Origin: Streptomyces justiciae
GTDB lineage: Bacteria; Actinomycetota; Actinomycetes; Streptomycetales; Streptomycetaceae
Direction of reading: 5' to 3'
Length of the DNA: 64,000 bases
NCBI RefSeq assembly: GCF_015163075.1
Contig: NZ_JADDXU010000028.1
Span: 45,010 to 109,009 of the forward strand
The translations under genes and the position numbers were made by a program. The notes under the pieces are model-generated. The model had not been told where the DNA came from. It did no database searches and saw only the letters and a list, made by a program, of their open reading frames with translations. Below, piece by piece: positions 41,165-50,670 of this stretch; positions within the stretch are counted from its first letter, which is position 1, and the number at the start of each line of letters is the position of its first letter.

Positions 41165-43612
41165 GTGTCGAGTACGGACGTGCGTAAAGAAGCAGAGGAC
41201 TCCGGACCCAGCGGCTATGCGGCGGCCCGGCTGCGTCTCCTCACCGAGGGGGCGCAGTCCGGGCCGCCGCGCCGTTCGGCCCTCTCCGAACTGACGGACG
41301 ACTGGCTGACCGGGCTCTTCACGGCGGGCGCCGAGGGGCTGCGCGGCGTCTCCCTGGTCGCCGTCGGCGGCTACGGACGCGGCGAGCTGTCGCCCCGCAG
41401 CGACCTGGACCTGCTCCTGCTGCACGACGGCAGCGACTCCGGCGCGGTCGCCGCCCTGGCCGACCGCATCTGGTACCCCGTCTGGGACCTGGGCCTCGCC
41501 CTCGACCACTCCGTACGGACCCCGGCGGAGGCCCGCAAGACCGCCGGCGAGGACCTGAAGGTCCAGCTCGGCCTCCTCGACGCCCGCCACCTCGCCGGCG
41601 ACCTCGGCCTGACCGCCGGACTGCGCACCGCCGTCCTCGCCGACTGGCGCAACCAGGCGCCCAAACGCCTCCCCGAACTCCAGGAACTCTGCGCAGAACG
41701 CGCCGAACGCCAGGGCGAGTTGCAGTACCTGCTGGAACCGGACCTCAAGGAAGCCCGCGGTGGCCTGCGGGACGCCACCGCCCTGCGTGCCGTCGCCGCG
41801 TCCTGGCTGGCCGACGCCCCGCGCGAGGGCCTCGACGACGCCCGGCGCCGGCTCCTCGACGTCCGCGACGCGCTTCACCTCACCACCGGGCGCGCCACCG
41901 ACCGGCTCGCGCTCCAGGAGCAGGACCAGGTCGCCGCCGAGCTCGGCCTGCTCGACGCGGACACGCTGCTGCGGCAGGTGTACGAGGCGGCGCGGGTCGT
42001 GTCGTACGCCAGTGACGTCACCTGGCGCGAGGTGGGGCGCGTGCTGCGATCGCGCGCCGTGCGGCCGCGGCTGCGCGCCATGCTCGGCGGCGGGAAGCCC
42101 GTCGCGGAGCGGTCGCCGCTGGCCGAGGGCGTCGTCGAGATGGACGGCGAGGTGGTGCTCGCCCGCGCCGCGCGCCCCGAGCGTGACCCCGTCCTGCCGC
42201 TGCGCGCCGCGGCTGCCGCCGCACAGGCCGGGCTGCCGCTCTCGCTGCACGCCGTACGGCGCATGGCGGCCCACGCGCGCCCCCTGCCCACGCCCTGGCC
42301 CGCCGAGGCCCGCGAGCAGCTCGTGACGCTGCTCGGCTCCGGCGCCCCGACCATCGACGTCTGGGAGGCGCTGGAGGCGGAGGGCCTGATCACCCGGCTG
42401 CTCCCGGACTGGGAGCGGGTGCGCTGCCGGCCGCAGCGCAACGCCGTGCACATCTGGACCGTCGACCGGCACCTGATCGAGACGGCGGTCCGCGCCTCGG
42501 AGTTCACCCGCCGCGTCCACCGCCCCGACCTGCTGCTGGTCGCCGCGCTGCTGCACGACATCGGCAAGGGCTGGCCCGGCGACCACTCGGTGGCCGGCGA
42601 GATCATCGCGAAGGACGTCGCCGCGCGCATCGGCTTCGACCGCGAGGACGTCGCCGTACTGGCGGCTCTCGTACGGCATCACCTGCTCCTCGTCGACACC
42701 GCCACCCGGCGTGACCTGGAGGACCCGGAGACGGTCCGGTCGGTCGCGGAGGCGGTCGGCACGCCGTCGACGCTGGAGCTGCTGCACGCCCTGACGGAGG
42801 CGGACGCGCTGGCCACCGGCCCGGCGGCCTGGTCGTCCTGGCGGGGTTCCCTCGTCGCCGACCTGGTGAAGCGGGTCGCGGCCGTGCTCGCCGGGGACGA
42901 CCTGGACGAGCCCGAGGCCGCCGCGCCCACGGCGGAGCAGGAACGGCTGGCGATCGAGGCGGTCGCGACCGGCAGCCCGGTGCTGTCGCTGCGCGCGCAG
43001 ACCGAACCGCCGACGGGGGAGGAGCCGTCCGGGGACCCCGAGCCGCTGGGCGTGGAGCTGCTCATCGCGGTGCCCGACCAGCCGGGCGTCCTCCCGGCGG
43101 TGGCGGGCGTGCTGGCGATGCACCGCCTGACGGTCCGGACCGCCGAGCTGCGGGCCCTCGACCTGCCGGACGGCGTCGACGGCTCGGTGCTGCTGCTGAA
43201 CTGGCGGGTGGCGGCGGAGTACGGCTCCCTGCCGCAGGCCGCGCGGCTGCGGGCGGATCTGGTGCGGGCACTGGACGGGTCCCTGGACATCGCGGGCCGC
43301 CTCGCCGAGCGCGACGCGGCCTACCCGCGCCGCCGGGGGGTCGTCGCGCCGCCGCCGCGTGTGACGGTCGCCCCGGCCGCGTCCCGGCTGGCCACGGTGA
43401 TCGAGGTACGCGCGCAGGACGCCCCGGGGCTGCTGTTCCGGATCGGGCGGGCGCTGGAGGACGCGAGCGTACGGGTGCGCAGCGCGCACGTCTCGACGCT
43501 GGGCGCCAACGCCGTCGACGCCTTCTACGTCACCGGCCCCGAGGGCGCCCCGCTGCCGGGTGACGAGGTGGCTTCGGTGACGCGGAAACTGGAGGAGACG
43601 TTGCGGGGCTGA
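41165..43612 (+). CDS. glnD: PII (adenylyl/uridylyl)transferase
   Basis: 815 residues. The nucleotidyltransferase motif is GGYGRGELSPRSDLDLLLL (residues ~67-85). The HD hydrolase motif is LLHDIGKGWPGDHS near residue ~463. Two ACT domains (VPDQPGVLPAVAGVL and AQDAPGLLFRIGRAL) sense glutamine. It modifies GlnK according to nitrogen status; in S. coelicolor the modification is adenylylation. GTG start after an AGGAG-like site, 23 nt after glnK. Confidence 0.95.
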   Translation: MSSTDVRKEAEDSGPSGYAAARLRLLTEGAQSGPPRRSALSELTDDWLTGLFTAGAEGLRGVSLVAVGGYGRGELSPRSDLDLLLLHDGSDSGAVAALADRIWYPVWDLGLALDHSVRTPAEARKTAGEDLKVQLGLLDARHLAGDLGLTAGLRTAVLADWRNQAPKRLPELQELCAERAERQGELQYLLEPDLKEARGGLRDATALRAVAASWLADAPREGLDDARRRLLDVRDALHLTTGRATDRLALQEQDQVAAELGLLDADTLLRQVYEAARVVSYASDVTWREVGRVLRSRAVRPRLRAMLGGGKPVAERSPLAEGVVEMDGEVVLARAARPERDPVLPLRAAAAAAQAGLPLSLHAVRRMAAHARPLPTPWPAEAREQLVTLLGSGAPTIDVWEALEAEGLITRLLPDWERVRCRPQRNAVHIWTVDRHLIETAVRASEFTRRVHRPDLLLVAALLHDIGKGWPGDHSVAGEIIAKDVAARIGFDREDVAVLAALVRHHLLLVDTATRRDLEDPETVRSVAEAVGTPSTLELLHALTEADALATGPAAWSSWRGSLVADLVKRVAAVLAGDDLDEPEAAAPTAEQERLAIEAVATGSPVLSLRAQTEPPTGEEPSGDPEPLGVELLIAVPDQPGVLPAVAGVLAMHRLTVRTAELRALDLPDGVDGSVLLLNWRVAAEYGSLPQAARLRADLVRALDGSLDIAGRLAERDAAYPRRRGVVAPPPRVTVAPAASRLATVIEVRAQDAPGLLFRIGRALEDASVRVRSAHVSTLGANAVDAFYVTGPEGAPLPGDEVASVTRKLEETLRG

Positions 43613-43619
43613 CGGGGGA

Positions 43620-43643
43620 TCCCGGCCAGCCGCCGCGCCGGGA
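43620..43643 (+). terminator. Possible hairpin after glnD
   Basis: Arms 43620-43626 and 43637-43643 (TCCCGGC/GCCGGGA, 7 bp) lie just after the stop. Weak alone. Confidence 0.4.
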
Positions 43644-43693
43644 TACCCTGGAAGACGCTCATACTGCCCCCGACTCCGAGGACCGACGCCGCC

Positions 43694-45247
43694 GTGTTCG
43701 ATACTCTCTCCGACCGCCTCTCAGCGACCTTCAAGAATCTGCGCGGCAAGGGGCGTCTGAGCGAGGCGGACATCGACGCCACCGCGCGCGAGATCCGTAT
43801 CGCGCTCCTCGAGGCGGACGTGGCCCTGCCGGTCGTCCGGACGTTCATCAAGAACGTCAAGGAGCGGGCGCTCGGTGCCGAGGTCTCCCGCGCGCTGAAC
43901 CCCGCCCAGCAGGTCCTGAAGATCGTCAACGACGAGCTCGTCACGATCCTCGGCGGCGAGACCCGGCGTCTGCGCTTCGCCAAGCAGCCGCCGACCGTGA
44001 TCATGCTGGCCGGTCTCCAGGGTGCCGGTAAGACGACCCTCGCGGGCAAGCTCGGCCACTGGCTCAAGGGCCAGGGCCACTCCCCGCTGCTGGTCGCCGC
44101 CGACCTCCAGCGCCCGAACGCCGTGAACCAGCTGAGCGTCGTCGCCGACCGTGCCGGCGTCGCCGTGTACGCGCCGGAGCCGGGCAACGGCGTCGGTGAC
44201 CCGGTCAAGGTCGCCAAGGACTCCATCGACTTCGCGAAGTCCAAGGTCCACGACATCGTCATCGTCGACACCGCGGGCCGCCTCGGTATCGACCAGGAGA
44301 TGATGCAGCAGGCCGCGGACATCCGTGACGCGGTCTCTCCCGACGAGATCCTCTTCGTCGTCGACGCGATGATCGGTCAGGACGCGGTCAACACCGCCGA
44401 GGCCTTCCGCGACGGCGTCGGCTTCGACGGCGTGGTGCTCTCCAAGCTCGACGGCGACGCCCGCGGTGGTGCCGCCCTGTCGATCCGGCAGATCACCGGC
44501 AAGCCGATCATGTTCGCGTCGAACGGCGAGAAGCTCGACGACTTCGACGCCTTCCACCCTGACCGGATGGCCTCCCGCATCCTCGACATGGGTGATCTGC
44601 TCACCCTGATCGAGCAGGCGGAGAAGACGTTCAGCCAGGAAGAGGCCGAGAAGATGGCCTCCAAGCTGGCGTCCAAGAAGGGCCAGGACTTCACCCTGGA
44701 CGACTTCCTGGCCCAGATGGAGCAGGTCAGGAAGATGGGCAGCATCTCCAAGCTGCTCGGCATGCTGCCCGGCATGGGGCAGATCAAGGACCAGATCAAC
44801 AACCTCGACGAGCGGGACGTCGACCGCACCGCCGCGATCATCAAGTCGATGACCCCGGGCGAGCGCCAGGACCCGACGATCATCAACGGCTCCCGTCGCG
44901 CCCGTATCGCGCGCGGTTCCGGTGTCGAGGTCAGCGCGGTCAAGGGGCTGGTCGAGCGGTTCTTCGAGGCCCGCAAGATGATGTCCCGCATGGCCCAGGG
45001 CGGCGGGATGCCGGGCATGCCGGGGATGCCGGGCATGGGTGGCGGCCCCGGCCGCGCCAAGAAGCAGCCCAAGAAGGCCAAGGGCAAGCAGCGCTCCGGC
45101 AACCCGATGAAGCGCAAGCAGCAGGAGCAGGAGGAGGCCGCGCGCCGCGCTGCCGCCGCGCAGGGCGGCAACGCCTTCGGCGTCCCGGGCCAGCAGGCTC
45201 CGCAGGACTTCGAGCTGCCGGACGAGTTCAAGAAGTTCATGGGCTGA
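43694..45247 (+). CDS. ffh: Signal recognition particle protein Ffh
   Basis: 517 residues. N domain (MFDTLSDRLSATFKNLRGKG), G domain with LAGLQGAGKTTLAGKL (G1), DTAGRLGIDQEMMQ (G3) and SKLDGDARGGAAL, then the Met-rich M domain (GGGMPGMPGMPGMGGG) that binds signal sequences and 4.5S RNA. It pairs with FtsY. The start GTG is the family N-terminus. A UUCG terminator follows. Confidence 0.97.
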   Translation: MFDTLSDRLSATFKNLRGKGRLSEADIDATAREIRIALLEADVALPVVRTFIKNVKERALGAEVSRALNPAQQVLKIVNDELVTILGGETRRLRFAKQPPTVIMLAGLQGAGKTTLAGKLGHWLKGQGHSPLLVAADLQRPNAVNQLSVVADRAGVAVYAPEPGNGVGDPVKVAKDSIDFAKSKVHDIVIVDTAGRLGIDQEMMQQAADIRDAVSPDEILFVVDAMIGQDAVNTAEAFRDGVGFDGVVLSKLDGDARGGAALSIRQITGKPIMFASNGEKLDDFDAFHPDRMASRILDMGDLLTLIEQAEKTFSQEEAEKMASKLASKKGQDFTLDDFLAQMEQVRKMGSISKLLGMLPGMGQIKDQINNLDERDVDRTAAIIKSMTPGERQDPTIINGSRRARIARGSGVEVSAVKGLVERFFEARKMMSRMAQGGGMPGMPGMPGMGGGPGRAKKQPKKAKGKQRSGNPMKRKQQEQEEAARRAAAAQGGNAFGVPGQQAPQDFELPDEFKKFMG

Positions 45248-45267
45248 CGGTTTTCTCTTGTACGTCC

Positions 45268-45301
45268 CCGGGGGCGCCCCTCTTCGGAGGGGTGCCCCCG
45301 G
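45268..45301 (+). terminator. UUCG-tetraloop terminator of ffh
   Basis: A 15-bp stem (45268-45282 with 45287-45301, one G-U pair) capped by the extra-stable c(TTCG)g loop. It is the clearest intrinsic-type hairpin in the window. Confidence 0.9.
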
Positions 45302-45350
45302 CGTCGTAAGCGCACATGCTGGCGCGGCTTTCCTGTCGTAACGTCCGGAT

Positions 45351-47288
45351 ATGACCAACCCTGCGCCGCCCCGCAAGTCGCCGGACCAGCTCTGGCGCAC
45401 CGAGGGCACCCCGGAGGAGCCGCAGAAGCCGTCCCCCGGTGGGCGGCGGCCGCGTGGCGGCTGGTGGAGTCTCGTCGTCACCGCGCTGGTCGTGTTCCTG
45501 ATCGCCAACCTCGTGCTGTCCTTCTTCAACGAGGGCGACGAGCCGACGATCTCGTACACCGAGTTCAGCAAGCAGGTCGACGCCGGCAACGTCAGCAAGA
45601 TCTACGCCAAGGGCGACGCGATCCAGGGCCAGCTCAAGAAGGAGCAGGACAACCCCGAGGGCGACGGCAAGTACACCAAGTTCAACACCGAGCGGCCTAC
45701 CTTCGCGGACGACCAGCTCTGGGAGGACCTGACCAAGCACAACGTCACGGTCACGGCCGAGCCGGTCGTCCAGCACCGCAGCTTCCTGGCCAACCTGCTG
45801 ATCTCGCTGGCCCCGATGCTGCTGCTGATCGTGCTGTGGATCTTCATCGCGCGGCGGATGCGAGGGGCGATGGGCGGTGCGGGCGGGATGCTCGGCCGCA
45901 AGGCGCCGCCCAAGCCGGTCGAACTGGAGGCGGGTCAGAAGCGCACGACCTTCGAGGACGTGGCCGGCATCGACGAGGTCGAGGGCGAGCTCAACGACGT
46001 CGTCGACTTCCTGAAGAACCCCGAGGCCTATCGGCGCATGGGCGCCAAGATGCCGCGCGGTGTGCTGCTCGCGGGTCCGCCCGGCACCGGCAAGACACTG
46101 CTCGCGCGCGCGGTCGCCGGTGAGGCGGGGGTGCCGTTCTTCTCCGCGTCCGCCTCCGAGTTCATCGAGATGATCGTCGGCGTCGGCGCCTCACGCGTGC
46201 GGGAACTGTTCGCGGAGGCCCGCAAGGTGGCCCCGTCGATCATCTTCATCGACGAGATCGACACCATCGGCCGGGCCCGCGGCGGCGGCTCCGGCATGGG
46301 CGGCCACGACGAGCGCGAACAGACCCTCAACCAGATCCTCACCGAGATGGACGGCTTCTCCGGCTCCGAGGGCGTCATCGTCATCGCGGCGACCAACCGC
46401 GCCGACGTCCTGGACCCGGCCCTGACCCGTCCCGGCCGCTTCGACCGGGTGGTCATGGTCTCGCCCCCGGACCGGGGCGGCCGCGAGGCCATCCTGGAGA
46501 TCCACACCCGTGACATCCCGATGGCCGACACCGTGGACCTCGCCCAGGTCGCCCGGACGACCCCGGGCATGACCGGCGCCGAACTGGCCAACCTGGCCAA
46601 CGAGGCTGCCCTGCTGGCGGTCAAGCGACAGCAGGAGCAGGTGACGCAGAGCGACCTCTCGGAGGCGCTGGAGAAGGTCCAACTCGGTGCCGAACGCCCG
46701 CTGGTGATGCCTGAGGAGGAACGCCGCCGCACGGCGTACCACGAGAGCGGACACGCCCTCCTCGGCATGCTGCAACCGGGCGCCGACCCCGTCCGCAAGA
46801 TCACCATCGTGCCGCGCGGCCGGGCGCTCGGCGTGACCTTGTCGACGCCGGACGCCGACAAGTACGCGTACACCGAGGAGTACTTGCGCGGCCGGATCAT
46901 CGGCGCCCTCGGCGGCATGGCCGCCGAACAGGTCGTCTACGGCGTCGTCACCACCGGCGCGGAGAACGACCTCGAACAGGTCACCAACATCGCACGCGGC
47001 ATGGTCGCCCGGTGGGGCATGAGCGAACGGGTGGGCCGGCTCTCCGCGCTCCCCAACGACGCCCAGCAGGCCTACGGGCTGGCCGCCGCCCCGCAGACCC
47101 TCGACGTCATCGACGGCGAGATGCGCCGGATCGTCGACGAGTGCTACGAGGAGGCCTGCCGCAAACTCCTCGACCACCGCAGCCAGTTGGACGACCTCGC
47201 CGAGGCGCTCCTGGAGAACGAGACGCTGGAGGAGGCGGACGCTTACCGCATCGCGGGGATCACCCGGCTGACCAAGGACGAGGCCTAG
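45351..47288 (+). CDS. ATP-dependent zinc metalloprotease, FtsH family
   Basis: 645 residues. Two membrane segments (~40-60 and ~145-165) flank a periplasmic-type domain (ISYTEFSKQVDAGNVSKI). AAA+ domain: LLAGPPGTGKTLLARAV (Walker A ~242), FIDEIDTIGRARGG (Walker B), NQILTEMDGF and TRPGRFDRVV. The protease site is AYHESGHALLGM (HExxH, ~464). It differs from long FtsH proteins in its short tail and unusual basic/Pro N-terminus. It is probably a second FtsH; the main ftsH of Streptomyces usually sits by hpt/folE, elsewhere. It is convergent with a lipoprotein gene and shares its stop bases. Confidence 0.93.
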   Translation: MTNPAPPRKSPDQLWRTEGTPEEPQKPSPGGRRPRGGWWSLVVTALVVFLIANLVLSFFNEGDEPTISYTEFSKQVDAGNVSKIYAKGDAIQGQLKKEQDNPEGDGKYTKFNTERPTFADDQLWEDLTKHNVTVTAEPVVQHRSFLANLLISLAPMLLLIVLWIFIARRMRGAMGGAGGMLGRKAPPKPVELEAGQKRTTFEDVAGIDEVEGELNDVVDFLKNPEAYRRMGAKMPRGVLLAGPPGTGKTLLARAVAGEAGVPFFSASASEFIEMIVGVGASRVRELFAEARKVAPSIIFIDEIDTIGRARGGGSGMGGHDEREQTLNQILTEMDGFSGSEGVIVIAATNRADVLDPALTRPGRFDRVVMVSPPDRGGREAILEIHTRDIPMADTVDLAQVARTTPGMTGAELANLANEAALLAVKRQQEQVTQSDLSEALEKVQLGAERPLVMPEEERRRTAYHESGHALLGMLQPGADPVRKITIVPRGRALGVTLSTPDADKYAYTEEYLRGRIIGALGGMAAEQVVYGVVTTGAENDLEQVTNIARGMVARWGMSERVGRLSALPNDAQQAYGLAAAPQTLDVIDGEMRRIVDECYEEACRKLLDHRSQLDDLAEALLENETLEEADAYRIAGITRLTKDEA

Positions 47289-47854
47289 GCGCCCGCAAAC
47301 GTCCAGATGTGCGGCTCCCCGTCCTCCTCCGCCCAGTGGACCTCCACGTTCTCGGCGTGCGCGGGCACGAGATAGGTCTCGCAGAACGTGTGGCTCTCGC
47401 CCTGCTTCCAGCTCTCGACGTCGTACGGGTCCTCGCAGCCCGGGGCGTCCTCGGCCGCGCCGATGAGGATCGCGCCGCGCTGTCCGTCCGCGAACAGCGT
47501 GGTGCCGTCGCCGACTTCGGGGGAGTCGGTGAGGGCCGGGCCACCTCGGTGGGTGTAGGTGACGTGGGCGGTGGCCAGGACCAGGCCCTTGGCCTTCTCC
47601 GGTTCCGAGACCGCCTTGCGCGCCTCGGCCTCGGTGCCGACGTCGACCTTCTCGGCGGCGATCGTGTAGGTGACCGTGCCGGGGTCCTCGGCGACCTTGC
47701 CGGTGACGCTCTCGCCGGGCGCGAGCGCTTCAGTGGCTGACGGTGACGGCTTCGCCGGGCTCTTCGCGTCGACGCCGCCGTCGCCGCCACCGCAGCCGGC
47801 GGTGAGGGCGAGGGCGAGGAGGGCGACGGGCAGCGCGGTCTTGCGGTACGGCAC
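47285..47854 (-). CDS. Lipoprotein, uncharacterised
   Basis: 189 residues. Signal peptide MPYRKTALPVALLALALTAGC with lipobox LTAGC at ~21. The Ser/Pro/Lys linker is followed by a beta-rich domain with VTYTIAAEKVDVG, and two Cys (PGCEDP, TFCETY) that may pair. The domain resembles the immunoglobulin-like lipoproteins of actinobacteria, but no family is certain. Its stop is CTAG shared with ftsH on the other strand. Confidence 0.82.
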   Translation of the reverse strand: MPYRKTALPVALLALALTAGCGGGDGGVDAKSPAKPSPSATEALAPGESVTGKVAEDPGTVTYTIAAEKVDVGTEAEARKAVSEPEKAKGLVLATAHVTYTHRGGPALTDSPEVGDGTTLFADGQRGAILIGAAEDAPGCEDPYDVESWKQGESHTFCETYLVPAHAENVEVHWAEEDGEPHIWTFAGA

Positions 47855-47936
47855 AACAGCTCCTGTGCACAGGGGAAACGGACCCTGTGCAACGAAGCGG
47901 GCCGCGGACCGCAGCGCCTGGTTCAGGCCATGTTGG

Positions 47937-48794
47937 TCACGGCACGCGCGCGATGAGATACCGGAACACGTTCGGCATCCACACCGTCCCGTCCCGCCGC
48001 TGGTACGGATGCAGCGCCTCCGCCACCTCCTTGTCGACCTGCGCCTGGTCCGTCGCGGAGATCGCCGCGTCGAAGAGACCGGTCGACAGCAGGCCCTTGA
48101 CCGCGCTGTCCAGATCGGCGTACCCGAACGGGCAGGCCACCCGCCCGGAACCGTCCGGCTTCAGTCCCGCCCGCTGGGCGACCTCCTCCAGGTCGTCGCG
48201 AAGGGCGGGGCGCCAACTGCCCGTGCCGCGCAGCGGATCCGCCAGCTTCGTGGCCACCCGCAGCACGGACGACGTGGTGCAGCGCTCCGGCGGACCCCAG
48301 CCGGCGAGCACCACGGGCGCCCCGCGCTCGGCGAGCGGGGTCGCTGCCCGCAACAGCTCGCCGAGCCCCTCCGAGTCGCCCGCGAGACACCCGATGGGCT
48401 CGAAAGCGGTCACCAGGGTGTACGCGGGCGTCTCCGCGTCGGCCGCGTCCTGTGGTGTGCCGTCGACCAACCGTGTGTCCCCACGCGCGCGCGTGCCCCA
48501 TGCCTCGGGCAGCAGCCGCTCCCGGGCCAGGGCCAGCCGTTCGGGGCAGAAGGCGTCGACGCCGGTGACCGCGGCCCCTCTGGAGGCGGCCATCAGAAGG
48601 GCGAGCCCGCTGCCGCAGCCGAGGCCGAGCAGCCGGGTGCCGTGTCCTACATCGAGTCGCTCGTAGACGGCCTCGTAGAGCGGGACCAGCATCCGCTCCT
48701 GGATCTCGGACCAGTCACGCGCGCGTGCACCGAGGTCCGCGCGGGAGGTCTCGCCCGCCGAGGACAGGTGCTGCCGCACGAGCGTAGGTGTCAT
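47937..48794 (-). CDS. SAM-dependent methyltransferase
   Basis: 285 residues. Class I motif: TRLLGLGCGSGLALLMAASRG (nearly the canonical GxGxG), then VTGVDAFCPERL. The N-terminal DWSEIQERMLVPLYEAVYERLDV resembles Streptomyces class I methyltransferases of unknown substrate. I use ATG 48794; a start at 48809 adds five residues. Downstream region shows no substrate clue. It is divergent from the proS gene. Confidence 0.85.
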   Translation of the reverse strand: MTPTLVRQHLSSAGETSRADLGARARDWSEIQERMLVPLYEAVYERLDVGHGTRLLGLGCGSGLALLMAASRGAAVTGVDAFCPERLALARERLLPEAWGTRARGDTRLVDGTPQDAADAETPAYTLVTAFEPIGCLAGDSEGLGELLRAATPLAERGAPVVLAGWGPPERCTTSSVLRVATKLADPLRGTGSWRPALRDDLEEVAQRAGLKPDGSGRVACPFGYADLDSAVKGLLSTGLFDAAISATDQAQVDKEVAEALHPYQRRDGTVWMPNVFRYLIARVP

Positions 48795-48956
48795 GGATAA
48801 GCGCCCCAATCCGCCGAGAGTTGCCTCTGTGCCCGATCACGTAGCCCCCGTGACGTGCGCTCGCACTCCCCCCGTATGCCAGGTAACTCCGCACTCGACC
48901 GCTCGTCCAGAGGCTGAAGGGCCCTGCTTGTGGGTTGGCTGTGCCGGGGAAAAGAA

Positions 48957-48987
48957 TTCACATCCCGGCAATGTGCGCCCGTAACAT
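48957..48987 (+). promoter_or_regulatory. Possible promoter for a leaderless proS transcript
   Basis: TTCACA (48957-48962), a 19-nt spacer, TAACAT (48982-48987). The -10 box ends 6 nt before the ATG, so transcription would start at or near the A of the start codon. Confidence 0.4.
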
Positions 48988-48993
48988 CGCGCC

Positions 48994-50409
48994 ATGGCAA
49001 AGGCACCTGTTCTCACCCCCCGGGCGGACGACTTCCCGCGCTGGTACCAGGATCTGATCGCCAAGGCCGAACTGGCCGACAACGGTCCGGTGCGCGGCAC
49101 CATGGTCATCCGACCGTACGGGTACGGGCTGTGGGAGCGGATGCAGGCCGAGATGGACGCCCGCATCAAGGAGACGGGCACCCAGAACGCGTACTTCCCG
49201 CTGCTGATCCCGCAGTCGTACCTCACCCGAGAGGCCGACCATGTCGAGGGCTTCGCGCCCGAACTCGCGGTCGTCACTCACGGCGGCGGCAAGGAACTCG
49301 AAGAGCCGGCGGTCGTCCGGCCCACCTCCGAGATGATCATCAACGAGTACTTCTCCAAGTGGGTGCAGAGCTACCGCGACCTGCCGCTGCTGATCAACCA
49401 GTGGGCCAACGTGGTGCGTTGGGAGCTGCGGCCCCGGCTGTTCCTGCGCACGACCGAGTTCCTGTGGCAGGAGGGTCACACCGCCCACGCCACCTACGAG
49501 GAGGCCCGCGAGTTCGCCGCGCACATCCACCGCGAGGTCTACGAGGACTTCATGGTGAACGTCCTCGCGATGGACGTCGTCCCCGGCCGCAAGACCGCCC
49601 GGGAGCGGTTCGCGGGGGCCGTCAACACCCTCACGCTCGAAGGCATGATGGGCGACGGCAAGGCCCTCCAGATGGCCACCAGCCACGAGCTGGGCCAGAA
49701 CTTCGCCAAGGCCTTCGACACCCGGTACCTGTCCATGGACGGCACGCAGGAACTGGTCTGGCAGACCTCCTGGGGCTCGACCACCCGCATGATCGGCGCG
49801 CTCGTGATGATGCACGGCGACGACGACGGCCTGCGGGTTCCGCCGAGGCTCGCGCAGATCCAGGTGGTCGTCCTCGCGATCAAGGGCGACGAGGCGGTTC
49901 TGGCCAAGGTCCGCGAGCTCGGCGATCAGCTGACGGCGGCGGGCGTCCGCGTCCGGGTCGACGACCGCACGGACGTCCCCTTCGGACGCCGCGCGGTCGA
50001 CTGGGAGCTCAAGGGTGTGCCCGTACGCGTCGAGGTCGGGCCCCGTGACCTGGAGAACGGCACCGCGATGCTGGCGCGGCGCATCCCCGGCGGCAAGGAG
50101 CCGGTGGCGGTCGACTCCCTCGTACGACTGCTCCCCACGATCCTCGAAGAGGATCAGGCGCTGCTGCTGACCCAGGCGCGGGAGCGCCGGGAGTCGCGGA
50201 CGGCGGACGTGGCGACGGTCGAGGAGGCCGTCGAGGCGGCGACCGCCGGCGGCTGGGCGCGCGTGCCGTGGGCGACGCTCGGCGAAGAAGGCGAGGCCAG
50301 ACTGGCCGAGCACGCGCTGACCGTACGGTGTCTGGTCGCCGAGGACGGGTCGGTGCCGGACGCCGACGACGCGCCGGGTAACGTCGCGGTCGTCGCGCGC
50401 GCTTACTGA
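48994..50409 (+). CDS. proS: Prolyl-tRNA synthetase, eukaryote/archaeal (short) type
   Basis: 471 residues. DDFPRWYQDLIAKAELADN, then class II motif 2 (WELRPRLFLRTTEFLWQEGH) and motif 3 region (MIGALVMMHGDDDGLRVPP), anticodon domain and a C-terminus ending in the conserved -AY. There is no INS editing insertion between motifs 2 and 3. This is the ProS type 3 enzyme; most Streptomyces also have a bacterial-type ProRS elsewhere, so this is probably a second copy. It charges tRNA-Pro. No RBS lies upstream, which fits a leaderless mRNA. Confidence 0.94.
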   Translation: MAKAPVLTPRADDFPRWYQDLIAKAELADNGPVRGTMVIRPYGYGLWERMQAEMDARIKETGTQNAYFPLLIPQSYLTREADHVEGFAPELAVVTHGGGKELEEPAVVRPTSEMIINEYFSKWVQSYRDLPLLINQWANVVRWELRPRLFLRTTEFLWQEGHTAHATYEEAREFAAHIHREVYEDFMVNVLAMDVVPGRKTARERFAGAVNTLTLEGMMGDGKALQMATSHELGQNFAKAFDTRYLSMDGTQELVWQTSWGSTTRMIGALVMMHGDDDGLRVPPRLAQIQVVVLAIKGDEAVLAKVRELGDQLTAAGVRVRVDDRTDVPFGRRAVDWELKGVPVRVEVGPRDLENGTAMLARRIPGGKEPVAVDSLVRLLPTILEEDQALLLTQARERRESRTADVATVEEAVEAATAGGWARVPWATLGEEGEARLAEHALTVRCLVAEDGSVPDADDAPGNVAVVARAY

Positions 50410-50670
50410 GGTAGCGCCCTTCCGGCGGGAGAGCGACCGAAACGCCTCTTGCGCATCCGAGGACCCCACTCGTCGCGACGCGCAGACATCGTCTACAGGG
50501 CGGTGCGTATATCGGACTACGTACCGCCTTGGTACGAGCTGTGAGGCTTCTCCGCAGATCAGCGCACCCGCCCTCGTCAGGACGCATCAGCGGCAACTGA
50601 CGGGTACGTGCAAATTATTTGGGATGGCCCGGAATCGGAACACTGGGGCACTCCGGCTCGTTGTCATTAC

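Noticed and set aside
40937..43489. An 850-codon minus-strand open frame
   Set aside because: It lies opposite glnD, whose NTase, HD and ACT motifs are complete. The reverse product has no domain.
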